DNA of 64,000 nt. Source: Lachnospiraceae bacterium (GTDB lineage Bacteria > Bacillota > Clostridia > Lachnospirales > Lachnospiraceae). Positions 53,083 to 62,817 of this stretch are shown here, one piece after another (within the stretch, counting starts at the first letter, position 1; the number at the start of each line of letters is the position of its first letter). The notes beneath the pieces were generated by a model. It was not told the origin of the DNA and did not search any database. It saw only the letters and a list, made by a program, of their open reading frames with translations. Location: positions 27,487-91,486 of the forward strand of contig JAFZOW010000075.1 of NCBI GenBank assembly GCA_017552715.1, given 5' to 3'. The position numbers and the translations under genes are program-made.

Positions 53083-56000
53083 CTATTTATTCTTGAATTC
53101 CTTTTTGTTCTCCCGCATGGCCGCATCCGCACGGCGGTACATCAGCTCTACGGTATCCCCCGGCTGCAGCCTTGCCATGCCGGCGGAAAGGGTAACGGTT
53201 CCCAGGGCGCGGTTGGCCAGGTTACGGTCCGCAAGCTCCTGCATCAGGGTTTCGATATTATCGTAATCCCTTCCCCGGGCTATGGCCACAAACTCGTCCC
53301 CGCCCACACGGAAGACCGGACTGTGGCGGAAGACCTCGCAGATCATGGTACAGCCCTTTTTCAGATAAGCATCCCCGCCGTGCTGCCCCAGAGACTCGTT
53401 CACTTTCTGCACATCGTTCACATCGCTCACCACGATGGCCAGCTCCGTAACGCTCCCCGCGGCGATCTGCTCGTTAAGCTGCGCCTCCAGATCGATATAG
53501 GCATGCTTGTCCTTCACTCCGGTAAGGGCATCGACGCTCATTCTTGCCCGGGCCTGGGAAAGGTTCCTCGCATATTCCTCGTCCCTCTTTACCTGATCGT
53601 CGATATCATTGACCCCGATGATCAGCAACTCCCTGCCGTTCTCCTTCACCAGTGCCGCTTTCAGGCATACATAACGGGGTTCACCCTTGATCACCAGACG
53701 GTAAGTGACGGAATACAGGCCCTTTTCCCTTATGGTTTTCAGCACATTCTCACGGGTGAAGGACCGGCGGAGCATATCCAGATCCTCCATCCAGATGGTC
53801 TTCTCGATATCCTCCCGGGATCTGGCAAAGAAATCCTCCCCTTCCAGTTCCACGTTCAGGCTGTCAAAGTCCTTTGTAACATTAAAGGTGTAAAAATGCT
53901 CCGTCTCCGGATCCACCGTATAGAATACAAGGAAATCCCCGGTAAGGGCCATGACACGGGAATAGCCGATACGTTCTTCCCTTACCCGTTCTATCTGCTC
54001 CCGCTGTTTCATCTGGGCATCCACATTGCTGACACCGATGATGATATGCTTCCCCCCGCTGCCGATACGGATAGCCTTCAGGCTCACATAGATGGGGTCC
54101 GGCTCCCTTATCAGCCGGTAATTTAAGTTAAAAGCCCCGTGTTCGTCGATCTCCTTCAGTACGTTTTCCCTGGTAAAGGCGGAAGCGAAAAGCTCCCGGT
54201 CTGCATCAAACAGAGCTTTGGCGGCATCCCTGCGGGCGTTTCCGAAAAAATTGCTCCCTTTACGTTCCATGGCGATATCCCCCTGGGAGGGATCGGGGCG
54301 GTATTCCGTATAATCTTCGTTATCCACATTTACATAGTAAAGATTCATGTAGTCTGCGGAAAGAGCCTGGGCTATATGGGCATAGGTAAGTCCCCTGTCC
54401 AGGAGGTTATCCTCCGAGATCCCCAGGATCACCACCAGCATGGAACGGGCATCATTCACGGGATTGACAGCCACACGCCGGATCAGGATATGGACCGTCT
54501 CCCCCCCCTTATTCTTCATATCCATGATGCTCTGTACGCCATCCTCGGCACAGTGCTTCATCTCCCGCATAAAAGCAGCGTCCAGGCCTTCCCACTGCTC
54601 ACTGTCGTCCAGTTCACGGCTTTGGGAAGAGTCGGATACGGTCCGGGCAAAAAAGCTTCGGAAAGCAGAGTTGCTGCGGATGATGTTCAGTTCCGCAGAG
54701 CCCAGTTCGATGATGGCCATGGGCATGGCATCGATACTGCTGCGCAGCCGTTCATCCGAACCGGCGGACGAAGAAAGATCCTGCAGGTTTACGGAACCGA
54801 TGGTCCTGTAATAATCACTTTCCGAAGGATCCTCGAAACCGATCTGTATGCCTTTATCGTAGCGCTCCAGTATGGCCTCCAGAGGAAGAGGCTTGCAGAA
54901 GTAGTAACCCTGCAGCTTGGTACAGCCGGCCTCCATCAGAAACTCTGCCTGTTCGGCAGTCTCCACTCCTTCGCAGACCGTTTCTATCCCCAGGCCCGCA
55001 GCCATCTTGATCAGGTTACTTAAGATGATGCGGCTGTTCTCGCTCTCATCGAAATGCCGCAAAAATTCCATATCCAGCTTCAGGGTGTCGAACTTCATCT
55101 TCTGAAGGATGATGGGTGAGGAATAGCCGCTGCCGTAATCGTCCATCCAGAGCCCGAAGCCCAGCTCACGGAACTTTTCCGCCTGGGTCTTCATGTAATC
55201 AAAATCGGTACCTATGACGCTCTCGGTGATCTTGATGGTCACACGGGAACGCTCGATGCCGGCTTCGTCCACCCGCCGGCGTATCTCCTCCACGATATCA
55301 CAGCTCTCAAAATCGGAACGGGAGATATTGATGGAACAGGGAACCAAAGCCAGACTGCCCTTTCCGGTCTGGTACTTTTTCATACGGTTCAGGATCTGTT
55401 CCGCCATGAAAAGATCCAGCTTATAGATCAGGCGTGTATCTTCCAGAACGGGGATAAAATCCGCCGGGGACATGAAGCCCCGCACAGGATCGATCCAGCG
55501 GGCCAGTGCTTCCTCATCGCAGACCCTGCCGTTGGAGGCCCGGATGATGGGCTGATAGTAGACCCGGATCCAGCCTTCCTCTATGGCTTTATCGATATTG
55601 TCTATGATGTACTGGCGCTTCTCTTCTTCGGCCAGGTACTTTTCACTGAAATAAGCATAACCGGATTTCAGGGTCCCGCGGTGGATATCGCAGGCCATCT
55701 TTGCACGGTCACAGGCTATGCCCGCATTGACCTTCCCCATACTGTGAGAGTAGATCCCCGCCCTCAGGGGCAGGCTCTTCCCTTCGTTCAGCTTCCGGCT
55801 CTCCTCCATGATATGATCCAGCTTCTCTTCCAGCCCCTCATCCTTCGTAAAGGCGGCAAAACGGTCACCGCCGAAACGGCCGCAGTTTTCCTTCCCGAAG
55901 CAGCTTACCAGCAGCTCCGCCATGGCACGGATCAGCTTGTCCCCTTCGGCAAAGCCGAAACGGATATTATAATTTTTCATTCCGTTGAAATCAAAGAAGA

Positions 56001-56154
56001 TAAGCGCCGGAACAAGGCCGGCAGAAACGGTCTCATCCCGAAATGCTTCCGCACGGATAAAGAATTCGTTCATGTCGGGAAGACCGGTCAGACGATCGGA
56101 ATTACCGGATAATAAGGAGGAACTTTCCTGTTCGTTAGTCAGTTGATCACTCAT
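53083..56154 (-). CDS. Cyclic-di-GMP signalling protein: GGDEF-EAL-PAS-GGDEF
   Basis: A cytoplasmic 1023-residue protein without membrane helices. Order: degenerate GGDEF (GGDRF near 100), EAL phosphodiesterase (DEEALARW near 215, NISRSDF, MDDYGSGYS, KLDMEFL, EGVET, LQGYYFCKPL near 425), two to three PAS-like sensor regions (about 470-850), and a C-terminal GGDEF with canonical VGGDEF near 975. EAL ligands look present, so hydrolysis is likely, and the last domain may synthesise c-di-GMP. The ATG at 56154 follows GGAGGG; six more codons upstream are unlikely. Heads the operon with the 72-residue protein and PPK2. Confidence 0.92.
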   Translation of the reverse strand: MSDQLTNEQESSSLLSGNSDRLTGLPDMNEFFIRAEAFRDETVSAGLVPALIFFDFNGMKNYNIRFGFAEGDKLIRAMAELLVSCFGKENCGRFGGDRFAAFTKDEGLEEKLDHIMEESRKLNEGKSLPLRAGIYSHSMGKVNAGIACDRAKMACDIHRGTLKSGYAYFSEKYLAEEEKRQYIIDNIDKAIEEGWIRVYYQPIIRASNGRVCDEEALARWIDPVRGFMSPADFIPVLEDTRLIYKLDLFMAEQILNRMKKYQTGKGSLALVPCSINISRSDFESCDIVEEIRRRVDEAGIERSRVTIKITESVIGTDFDYMKTQAEKFRELGFGLWMDDYGSGYSSPIILQKMKFDTLKLDMEFLRHFDESENSRIILSNLIKMAAGLGIETVCEGVETAEQAEFLMEAGCTKLQGYYFCKPLPLEAILERYDKGIQIGFEDPSESDYYRTIGSVNLQDLSSSAGSDERLRSSIDAMPMAIIELGSAELNIIRSNSAFRSFFARTVSDSSQSRELDDSEQWEGLDAAFMREMKHCAEDGVQSIMDMKNKGGETVHILIRRVAVNPVNDARSMLVVILGISEDNLLDRGLTYAHIAQALSADYMNLYYVNVDNEDYTEYRPDPSQGDIAMERKGSNFFGNARRDAAKALFDADRELFASAFTRENVLKEIDEHGAFNLNYRLIREPDPIYVSLKAIRIGSGGKHIIIGVSNVDAQMKQREQIERVREERIGYSRVMALTGDFLVFYTVDPETEHFYTFNVTKDFDSLNVELEGEDFFARSREDIEKTIWMEDLDMLRRSFTRENVLKTIREKGLYSVTYRLVIKGEPRYVCLKAALVKENGRELLIIGVNDIDDQVKRDEEYARNLSQARARMSVDALTGVKDKHAYIDLEAQLNEQIAAGSVTELAIVVSDVNDVQKVNESLGQHGGDAYLKKGCTMICEVFRHSPVFRVGGDEFVAIARGRDYDNIETLMQELADRNLANRALGTVTLSAGMARLQPGDTVELMYRRADAAMRENKKEFKNK

Positions 56155-56183
56155 ATGGATCCCTCCAAACACACATATATCAT

Positions 56184-56212
56184 ATTATAACACATGCATG
56201 CCGGGAAAACAA
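56184..56212 (-). promoter_or_regulatory. Promoter of the GGDEF/EAL-PPK2 operon
   Basis: Minus-strand TTGTTT and a perfect TATAAT with a 17-base spacer, about 30 bp before the start codon. Confidence 0.65.
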
Positions 56213-56229
56213 CGACCGTTCACAGTGAT

Positions 56230-56433
56230 TCAGTCCTTAAATACGTAATCTTTTGCCTCCACTGCCTCCTTCACGGCGGCCTCATCATAGCTGCCGGAAA
56301 GGATGAGCTTTGCCTCCCCCGCTTTATGATCCGCTTCCGCGCTCTCCACAAAGGGAAGCGCCTCCAGAGCCTTCTTTACGCTGGCCTCGCAATGTGCGCA
56401 CATCATACCTTCGATCTTTACTGTCTTTTCCAT
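56230..56433 (-). CDS. copZ: Possible internal start: free CopZ copper chaperone
   Basis: Same frame as the end of copA. A 67-residue product MEKTVKIEGMMCAHCEASVK... with the MxCxxC Cu(I) site would be complete as CopZ. The ATG at 56433 has AAGGAG (56441-56446) at ideal spacing, which is unusual for the middle of a gene. Whether fused, separate or both forms exist cannot be told from DNA. Confidence 0.5.
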   Translation of the reverse strand: MEKTVKIEGMMCAHCEASVKKALEALPFVESAEADHKAGEAKLILSGSYDEAAVKEAVEAKDYVFKD

Positions 56434-58731
56434 CTTTGTACTCCTTTTTTTTGTTTCTTTCCGCGCCCTGTCCCGGCCTGCAGCCTTTATATCAAAAAGG
56501 TTAAGCCTCAGGGCGTTCATGCATACGGTAAAACTGGACAGGCTCATGGCCGCAGCCCCCAGCATGGGGCTCATCCTCCAGCCGAAAAGCCCGGCTGCCA
56601 GAGGGATGCAGATCAGGTTGTAGAAGAAGGCCCAGAACAGGTTCTCATGTATGTTCTTAAGGGTCTTCCGGCTTAAACGTATGGCCGCAGCCACATCTTT
56701 AAGGCTCCCGTTCTCCAGCACGATATCCGCGCTCTCTATGGCCACATCCGTTCCCGCACCGATGGCGATCCCCACATCCGCCCGGGTAAGGGCCGGCGCA
56801 TCGTTGATGCCGTCCCCCACCATGGCTACGCGGCCTTCCTTCTGCAGCGAACGTATCACGCCCTCCTTTTCCTCCGGCAGCACTCCGGCCACCCATTCCT
56901 CCAGACCGCATTCCGCTGCAACGGCGGCTGCCGTCCGCTCGTTATCTCCCGTGAGCATCACGGTTTTCAGTCCCAGGCCTTTCAGCTGCCTTATCCCTTC
57001 GGCGGAATCGGGCTTCGGCACATCCGTAACGGCGATGCAGCCAAGAAAGCGCTCTTCTTCCGCAAACAAAAGCAGGGTCCTTCCCCGGGAGGCCAGCTCT
57101 TCGCACTGCTTCTCAAGACCGGGATCCTGCCGAAGCTCCTTAGCCAGCCAGTCCGTGCTCCCGCCCTTAAGCAGCCTGCCCTTCTGCCGCCCTTCCACGC
57201 CTCTTCCCGGAAGGGCGGAAAAGTCCTCTGCAGCTTCCGCGCTTATACCCCTCTCTCCGGCATAAGCCGTGACGGCTTTCGCCAGGGGATGTTCACTCTT
57301 CTGTTCCAGTGCCAGGGCTGTCCGCAGCAGTTCCTCTTCCGCTCCCCCTTCCGTGGGAAGCAGTTCCGTCACCTTCGGTTCCCCGGCGGTTATGGTACCG
57401 GTCTTATCCAGCACCACCGTCCCGATCCGGCCCGCAGTTTCCAGAGCCTCGCCGGTCTTAAAGAGTATACCTGCTTTTGCCCCTATGCCGTTCCCCACCA
57501 TGATGGCCACCGGCGTAGCCAGGCCCAGGGCGCAGGGACAGGAGATGACGAGGACGCAGATCCCCCGCTCCAGTGCATAGGCAAGATCCCGGCCGGCTGC
57601 CAGCCATCCGGCGGATACCAGCAGCGCCAGCAGGATGACCGCCGGCACAAAGACCGCCGAGACCTTGTCCGCGATCCGTGCGATGGGAGCCTTGGTGGCC
57701 GCGGCATCCGAGACCATGCGGATGATCTGCGCCAGAGTGGTATCCTCCCCCACCCGGGTGGCACGGCACTTTAAAAAGCCCGACTGATTGATGGTGGCCT
57801 CGCTCACCTTATCTCCCGGCCCCTTATCCACGGGAAGGGATTCCCCGCTTAAAGCCGCCTCGTTCAATGCACTGCTGCCTTCCAGCACGATACCGTCTAC
57901 GGGAACGCTGTCCCCGGGGCGCAGCAGGAACACGTCTCCCACCGCCACTTCCTCCACGGGCACTTCCCTCTCACAGCCGTCCCGCTCCAGCAGGGCTGTC
58001 TTGGGCTTCAGCTTCATAAGGCTCTTCAGTGCATCGGTGGTGCGCCCTTTGGAAAGAGCTTCCAGCAGCTTCCCCAGAGTGATCAGGGCCGGGATCATGG
58101 CAGCCGATTCAAAGTACAGCTGATCATGATAAAGTCCCATCAGCTCCATATTCGATGCCCCTTCCGTGATGAGGCCGCACATCTTATAGAATACAAAAAC
58201 ACTCCATCCGAAGGAAACCCCGGAACCCAGTGCCACCAGGCTGTCCATGTTCGGCGATCTGTGCAGCAGCGCCTTAAAGCCGGAGCTGAAGAACTTCCCG
58301 TTGATGAGCATCACCACCGCCGCCAGCAGCATCTGGCTTAAGCTCAGCCCCAGATGGTTATGCTCGAAATACGAAGGCAGGGGCCAGCCCCACATACCAT
58401 GCCCCATGCCGATATACATAAGCAGCATAAGAAAAGCCAGGGAAAATAGCAGACGTCGCAGAAGGACCGGGCTCTCCCTGTCCTTAAGCGCATCTTCTTC
58501 CGCATCCGGAGCGCTCTGCTTATCCGCAGCTGCCCGCCTGGGACGGGCCGTATAGCCTGCAGCTTCCACGGCCCGGATCACGGCAGCTTCCTCCGCTGTC
58601 CCTTCCACTCCCATGGAATTGGTCAGCAGGCTCACCGCCACACTCTCGACGCCGGGCAGCTCCCTTACGGCTTTTTCAACTCTGGCCTGGCAGGCGGCAC
58701 AGCTCATACCGCCCACGATGTACTGTTCCAT
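56230..58731 (-). CDS. copA: Copper-exporting P1B-type ATPase CopA with fused C-terminal CopZ-like domain
   Basis: Pumps Cu(I) out of the cell. 834 residues from the ATG at 58731 (MEQYIVGGMSCAACQARV; GAGG upstream), although the frame is open further. N-terminal heavy-metal-binding domain with C11-x2-C14, eight helices, CPC in the sixth helix (C398, C400), phosphorylated Asp in LDKTGT (D442) and VGDGINDAPAL. After the last helix a short basic linker leads in frame into a second metal-binding domain (M767 onward, CAHC) the size of free CopZ. AAGGAG lies seven bases before M767, so CopZ may also be made alone by internal initiation. An A8 run (56445-56452) precedes that site and could allow frameshifting. 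Confidence 0.94.
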   Translation of the reverse strand: MEQYIVGGMSCAACQARVEKAVRELPGVESVAVSLLTNSMGVEGTAEEAAVIRAVEAAGYTARPRRAAADKQSAPDAEEDALKDRESPVLLRRLLFSLAFLMLLMYIGMGHGMWGWPLPSYFEHNHLGLSLSQMLLAAVVMLINGKFFSSGFKALLHRSPNMDSLVALGSGVSFGWSVFVFYKMCGLITEGASNMELMGLYHDQLYFESAAMIPALITLGKLLEALSKGRTTDALKSLMKLKPKTALLERDGCEREVPVEEVAVGDVFLLRPGDSVPVDGIVLEGSSALNEAALSGESLPVDKGPGDKVSEATINQSGFLKCRATRVGEDTTLAQIIRMVSDAAATKAPIARIADKVSAVFVPAVILLALLVSAGWLAAGRDLAYALERGICVLVISCPCALGLATPVAIMVGNGIGAKAGILFKTGEALETAGRIGTVVLDKTGTITAGEPKVTELLPTEGGAEEELLRTALALEQKSEHPLAKAVTAYAGERGISAEAAEDFSALPGRGVEGRQKGRLLKGGSTDWLAKELRQDPGLEKQCEELASRGRTLLLFAEEERFLGCIAVTDVPKPDSAEGIRQLKGLGLKTVMLTGDNERTAAAVAAECGLEEWVAGVLPEEKEGVIRSLQKEGRVAMVGDGINDAPALTRADVGIAIGAGTDVAIESADIVLENGSLKDVAAAIRLSRKTLKNIHENLFWAFFYNLICIPLAAGLFGWRMSPMLGAAAMSLSSFTVCMNALRLNLFDIKAAGRDRARKETKKRSTKMEKTVKIEGMMCAHCEASVKKALEALPFVESAEADHKAGEAKLILSGSYDEAAVKEAVEAKDYVFKD

Positions 58732-58768
58732 ATGCAGCTTCCTCGGGTTAGTTATAACAAACATCTTG

Positions 58769-58797
58769 ATTGTACCCGTTCCTTCCCCCTCTGTCAA
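58769..58797 (-). promoter_or_regulatory. copA promoter
   Basis: Minus-strand perfect TTGACA and TACAAT with a 17-base spacer that is strongly G-rich, compatible with a CsoR-type operator but not diagnostic. About 38 bp before the start codon. Confidence 0.7.
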
Positions 58798-58876
58798 GGC
58801 GGCGGGAACCGGAACAAAAAATGATAAAACAAGGAACAGGATTTGGCTGTTCAAGGCCGTGATCACATGCTAGAAT

Positions 58877-58922
58877 CAGTAAAATGAACGGTATAGCCGT
58901 TTATCATTTTCATGCATTACTG
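58877..58922 (+). promoter_or_regulatory. Stem-loop leader of the ABC exporter pair
   Basis: CAGTAA pairs with TTACTG across an inner ACGG/CCGT hairpin, ending 20 bp before the first start codon. TAGAAT (58871-58876) just upstream may be the -10 box. Possible translational or attenuation control. Confidence 0.35.
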
Positions 58923-58942
58923 ACTACATGAGGTATACGAAG

Positions 58943-60724
58943 ATGCAAAAAGAAGAAAAAAAGTACCCCTTAAGCCGTCTGGGCTGGCTGTGGGAAAACA
59001 TGAAAGGCAGCCGCGTCCTCTTTATCATCGCCATCGCGGGGACCGTAGCCTATAATGTCATGCAGCTGGTGGTGCCCTATTATTCCGGGCGCATCGTGGA
59101 TCTGTTCCTAAGCGGACCGGATGCGGCTACCAACATTGCCACAAGGCAGGATCTTTTCTATCAGCTGCTTTTTACGATGGTGGGCCTTACCCTGCTGCGC
59201 ACCCTTCTGGTATATCTGGACTGCATGGCTTACGAGCATGTGTCCCAGCGTACCCTTTACCGTGTGCGTAATTTCCTTTACGACAAGATCCAGCGGCAGG
59301 ATATGACCTTTTACAGCACCTACCGCACCGGCGATCTGATGACCCGTGTGACCGGCGACCTGGATGCCTTGCGGCATATGATCGCCTGGGTGGTGCGGGC
59401 CATCATCGAAGCCTTTTCCCTCTTTACGGCAACCGCCGTATGCTTTTTTGTCATCAGCTGGAAGATGGCCCTCTCCCTGCTGGCCGTGGCGCCTCTGGTA
59501 TTCATCGTCATCTTCCGCTTCCGCCGCAGGGTAGCTCCCATGCACGCGAAGCTGCGCGAGAAATTCGCCCAGATGAACACCATCGCCCAGGAGAACATCG
59601 CCGGCAACCGTGTGGTAAAAGCCTTTGTACGTGAATCCCACGAGGAGGAGAAATTCGACCGGGCCAACCGGGAATACCGTGACACCAACATGGAGACCAG
59701 CATGATGTGGGTGCGCACCCAGCCCGTTGTGGAAAGCTTTGTGGACCTGCTGCCCGTGATCATGCTTGCGGTGGGCGGCTTCTTCCTGATCCGCGGAGAG
59801 ATGACCATGGGTGAATATGTGACCATCTCCGGACTGATCTGGGCCATTGCCAATCCCATGCGCATGATGGGAAATATCTTAAATGAGTTCCAGCGCTTTG
59901 CGGCCGCGGGAGACAAGGTAATGGAGATCTACTACTCCGAGCCAAAGATCCATGACAATCCCGGCAGCATCGACAAGGAAGGCCACTTTGAGGGCAAGAT
60001 CGAGTTCCGCAACGTTTCCTTCCGTTACGAAGACGGCGACATGCCGGTGCTCAACGATATCTCCTTTGTGATCGAACCCCAGCAGACCATAGCCATCATG
60101 GGCGAGACCGGCTGCGGCAAGACCACGCTGATCAATCTGATCCCCCGCTTCCACGAAGTGAGCAGCGGCGAGATCCTCATCGATGATGTGCCGGTACAGG
60201 ATTACACCCTGCACAGCCTGCGGAAGAACATCGGCCTGGCCAACCAGGACGTGCTGCTCTATTCCGACACCATCGAAGGCAATATCGCCTACGGCGACGT
60301 TAACTTAAGCCTCAAAGAGGTCATGAAGAGCGCCAAGCTCTCCGCCGCCTCGGCCTTCATCTCCCGCATGCCGGAAGGTTACGATACCGTGGTGGGTGAG
60401 CGGGGCGTGGGCCTTTCCGGCGGCCAGAAGCAGCGCATCTCCCTGGCAAGAGCCCTGGCTGTTAAGCCCTCCATCCTGATCCTGGACGATACCACTTCGG
60501 CCGTGGATATGGAAACGGAAAAAGAGATACAGGATGCCCTGCGGCATCTGGACTTCCCGGCCACAAAACTGATCATCGCACAGCGTGTATCCACGGCCCG
60601 TACAGCCGACCGCATCATGATGATGCGCGACGGCCACATCGTGGAAAGCGGTACCCACGATGAACTGGTGGCCCTGGGGGGGTATTACAACGAGCTGGTA
60701 CAGCTCCAGGAAGGAGGGATCTGA
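58943..60724 (+). CDS. ABC exporter half-transporter, degenerate-site subunit
   Basis: Type IV ABC exporter with six helices (about 30-310) and a C-terminal nucleotide-binding domain: Walker A GETGCGKTTL, signature LSGGQKQRISLARAL, Walker B LILDDTTSAVD. The catalytic Glu is Asp and the H-loop His is Gln (IIAQRVST), the known pattern for the non-hydrolysing site of heterodimeric exporters such as TM287/288 or LmrCD. 593 residues from the ATG at 58943, which has GAGGT eight bases upstream. Two bases before its partner. Substrate unknown, multidrug-like. Confidence 0.92.
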   Translation: MQKEEKKYPLSRLGWLWENMKGSRVLFIIAIAGTVAYNVMQLVVPYYSGRIVDLFLSGPDAATNIATRQDLFYQLLFTMVGLTLLRTLLVYLDCMAYEHVSQRTLYRVRNFLYDKIQRQDMTFYSTYRTGDLMTRVTGDLDALRHMIAWVVRAIIEAFSLFTATAVCFFVISWKMALSLLAVAPLVFIVIFRFRRRVAPMHAKLREKFAQMNTIAQENIAGNRVVKAFVRESHEEEKFDRANREYRDTNMETSMMWVRTQPVVESFVDLLPVIMLAVGGFFLIRGEMTMGEYVTISGLIWAIANPMRMMGNILNEFQRFAAAGDKVMEIYYSEPKIHDNPGSIDKEGHFEGKIEFRNVSFRYEDGDMPVLNDISFVIEPQQTIAIMGETGCGKTTLINLIPRFHEVSSGEILIDDVPVQDYTLHSLRKNIGLANQDVLLYSDTIEGNIAYGDVNLSLKEVMKSAKLSAASAFISRMPEGYDTVVGERGVGLSGGQKQRISLARALAVKPSILILDDTTSAVDMETEKEIQDALRHLDFPATKLIIAQRVSTARTADRIMMMRDGHIVESGTHDELVALGGYYNELVQLQEGGI

Positions 60725-60726
60725 AA

Positions 60727-62493
60727 ATGGCAAGGAATACATTCAAAGAAGACGAGCGCCTGGACGAGCCCTTTAACGTCAAACACCTTCTTCGGGCTTC
60801 CGGCTACATAAAGAGATACGCAAAACCCATGCTCATCGCCCTGATCCTGAGCGGACTTGGGGGAGCCTTCGGTTATCTGGCACCCATGATCATACGCCGC
60901 GCCCTGGACGATGCGGTCCCTGCAGGCAACGTTCGCTACCTTCTTATCCTGGTGGGTATACTGGTATGCGTTTACGCCCTGAGCGTGATCTTCAACCGTA
61001 TCCGCAGCGGCCTGATGGTAAAGGCCAGCCAGAGCATCATCTACGATATCCGGAAAGATATCTTTGCCCATCTGCAAAGACTGCCTTTCCAGTATTACGA
61101 CGACCGGCCCCACGGCAAGATCCTGATCCGTGTGGTGAACTACGTAAACTCCGTTTCCGATATGCTCTCCAACGGTCTGATCAACATCGTGCTGGAGTGC
61201 TTTAACCTGCTCTTCATCATCGTCTTCATGTTCATGGTGGATGTGCAGCTGGCTCTGGTGGTCATGGGCGGTGTCCCGGTATTGGCGGTGTTCATGTTCT
61301 GGATCAAGAACAAGCAGCGCAAAGCCTGGCAGGCCGTGTCCAACAAGAGCTCCAACTTAAACGCCTATCTGCAGGAGAATATCGTAGGTGCCCGCATCAC
61401 CCAGATCTTTGCCCGTGAGGACGAAAATGCCAAGACCTTCGCCGGTCTTTCCGATGACTGCCGCAGCACCTGGATGACCGCCGTGCGCTACACCAACCTG
61501 GTATGGCCCGGCATCGATACCATCTCCGTCCTGGTGCGTGCCTCCATCTACCTCTTCGGCATCCTGCTCTTCGGGCAGGGCGAGAAGAGCCTGGGCACGG
61601 TGGTTGCCATATCCAGCTATGCTTCCTTCTTCTGGCAGCCCATCATGAACCTGGGGAACATCTTCAACAACTTCATAAATAACATCGCCTACCTGGAGCG
61701 TATCTTCGAGACCATTGACGAACCCGTGGTCATCGAGGACAAGGAAGGCGCCACGGATATCGGCGATGTGAAGGGCAAGGTGGAATTCGATCATGTGACC
61801 TTCTCCTACGACGGAGAAGAAGACGTGCTCCACGACGTATCCTTTACGGTACAGCCCGGGCAGAGCATCGCCCTGGTGGGACCTACGGGCGCCGGCAAGA
61901 GCACCATCGTGAACCTGCTGTCCCGTTTCTACGATGTACAGAAAGGAAAGATCAAGATCGACGGCAAAGACATCTCCAAGGTGACCCTGGCCTCCCTGCG
62001 CTCCCATATGGGTATCATGATGCAGGATTCCGTGATCTTCTCCGGCACCGTGGAAGACAACATACGTTACGGAAAACTGGATGCCACTTCCAAGGAAGTG
62101 CGCAAAGCCGGCGAGACCGTCTGCGCGGATTCCTTTATCCGCCGCATGCCGGAGGGCTACCGCACCGAAGTGAAGGAGCACGGATCCTCCTTAAGTCAGG
62201 GCCAGAAGCAGCTGATCAGCTTTGCCCGCACCCTGCTGTCGGATCCTTCCATCCTGATCCTGGACGAAGCCACCGCCAGCATTGACGTACAGACGGAGCG
62301 CGCCCTTCAGCAGGGCCTGAACACCATGCTCAAGGGCCGCACCTCCTTCATCATCGCCCATCGTTTGAGCACCATACGCAACTGCGACCGCATTCTCTAC
62401 ATCGATGACGGCGGCATCGCGGAAAGCGGCACCCACGATGAGCTGATGGCAAAGAAAGGGTACTACTACAAGCTCTATACCGCGCAGGCGTGA
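60727..62493 (+). CDS. ABC exporter half-transporter, catalytic subunit
   Basis: Partner of the preceding gene, 588 residues, six helices then an ATPase domain with Walker A GPTGAGKST, Walker B LILDEATASID and H-loop IIAHRLST, all consensus. Its own signature is LSQGQ rather than LSGGQ; this degenerate signature would face the degenerate site of the partner. Together they form a heterodimer with one hydrolytic site (established for the class). GGAGG precedes the ATG by nine bases. Confidence 0.93.
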   Translation: MARNTFKEDERLDEPFNVKHLLRASGYIKRYAKPMLIALILSGLGGAFGYLAPMIIRRALDDAVPAGNVRYLLILVGILVCVYALSVIFNRIRSGLMVKASQSIIYDIRKDIFAHLQRLPFQYYDDRPHGKILIRVVNYVNSVSDMLSNGLINIVLECFNLLFIIVFMFMVDVQLALVVMGGVPVLAVFMFWIKNKQRKAWQAVSNKSSNLNAYLQENIVGARITQIFAREDENAKTFAGLSDDCRSTWMTAVRYTNLVWPGIDTISVLVRASIYLFGILLFGQGEKSLGTVVAISSYASFFWQPIMNLGNIFNNFINNIAYLERIFETIDEPVVIEDKEGATDIGDVKGKVEFDHVTFSYDGEEDVLHDVSFTVQPGQSIALVGPTGAGKSTIVNLLSRFYDVQKGKIKIDGKDISKVTLASLRSHMGIMMQDSVIFSGTVEDNIRYGKLDATSKEVRKAGETVCADSFIRRMPEGYRTEVKEHGSSLSQGQKQLISFARTLLSDPSILILDEATASIDVQTERALQQGLNTMLKGRTSFIIAHRLSTIRNCDRILYIDDGGIAESGTHDELMAKKGYYYKLYTAQA

Positions 62494-62499
62494 CAATAC

Positions 62500-62808
62500 C
62501 CGGCCGCGGTAAGTATATGAATGCCGCCGGGCCACATGTGTTCGCACTCGGCTTAGCGCATTCGCAGAATAAGCAGAGGCCCTTGCAGATGCCTCCGCAC
62601 ATAAGCTCGTGCATCGCGTCCTGAAACCGACTCGCCCGAGGCAACTCGCTTGCTCGCGCCTATCAGAACGGGGCGCGAGCTTCGCTCAGACAGTACCTCG
62701 GGCGAGATTGGACGCTCGCACTTGCTAAGTGCTGCGGCAATGCGGCGTGCCCCTGCTTATTGCTGCTTCTGCGCATAACCGAGTTCAGACATATGTGGAC
62801 GCGGCCGG
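62500..62808. repeat. Large imperfect inverted repeat (~310 bp) after the ABC exporter genes
   Basis: The two ends CCGGCCGCG/CGCGGCCGG begin arms of about 140-160 bases that match each other with gaps, meeting near TATCAGAACG (62661-62670). Well-matched blocks include ACTCGCCCGAGG/CCTCGGGCGAG, GCTCGCGCC/GGGCGCGAG and AATAAGCAG/CTGCTTATT. No coding frame in the 62494-62817 gap is convincing. It could be a structured RNA, a long terminator or an intergenic repeat element. Confidence 0.65.
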
Positions 62809-62817
62809 ATAAGAACA

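Noticed and set aside
62351-62644. Minus-strand open frame over the inverted repeat
   Set aside because: Begins inside the palindrome and runs antisense to the ABC exporter end; no ribosome-binding site or motif.
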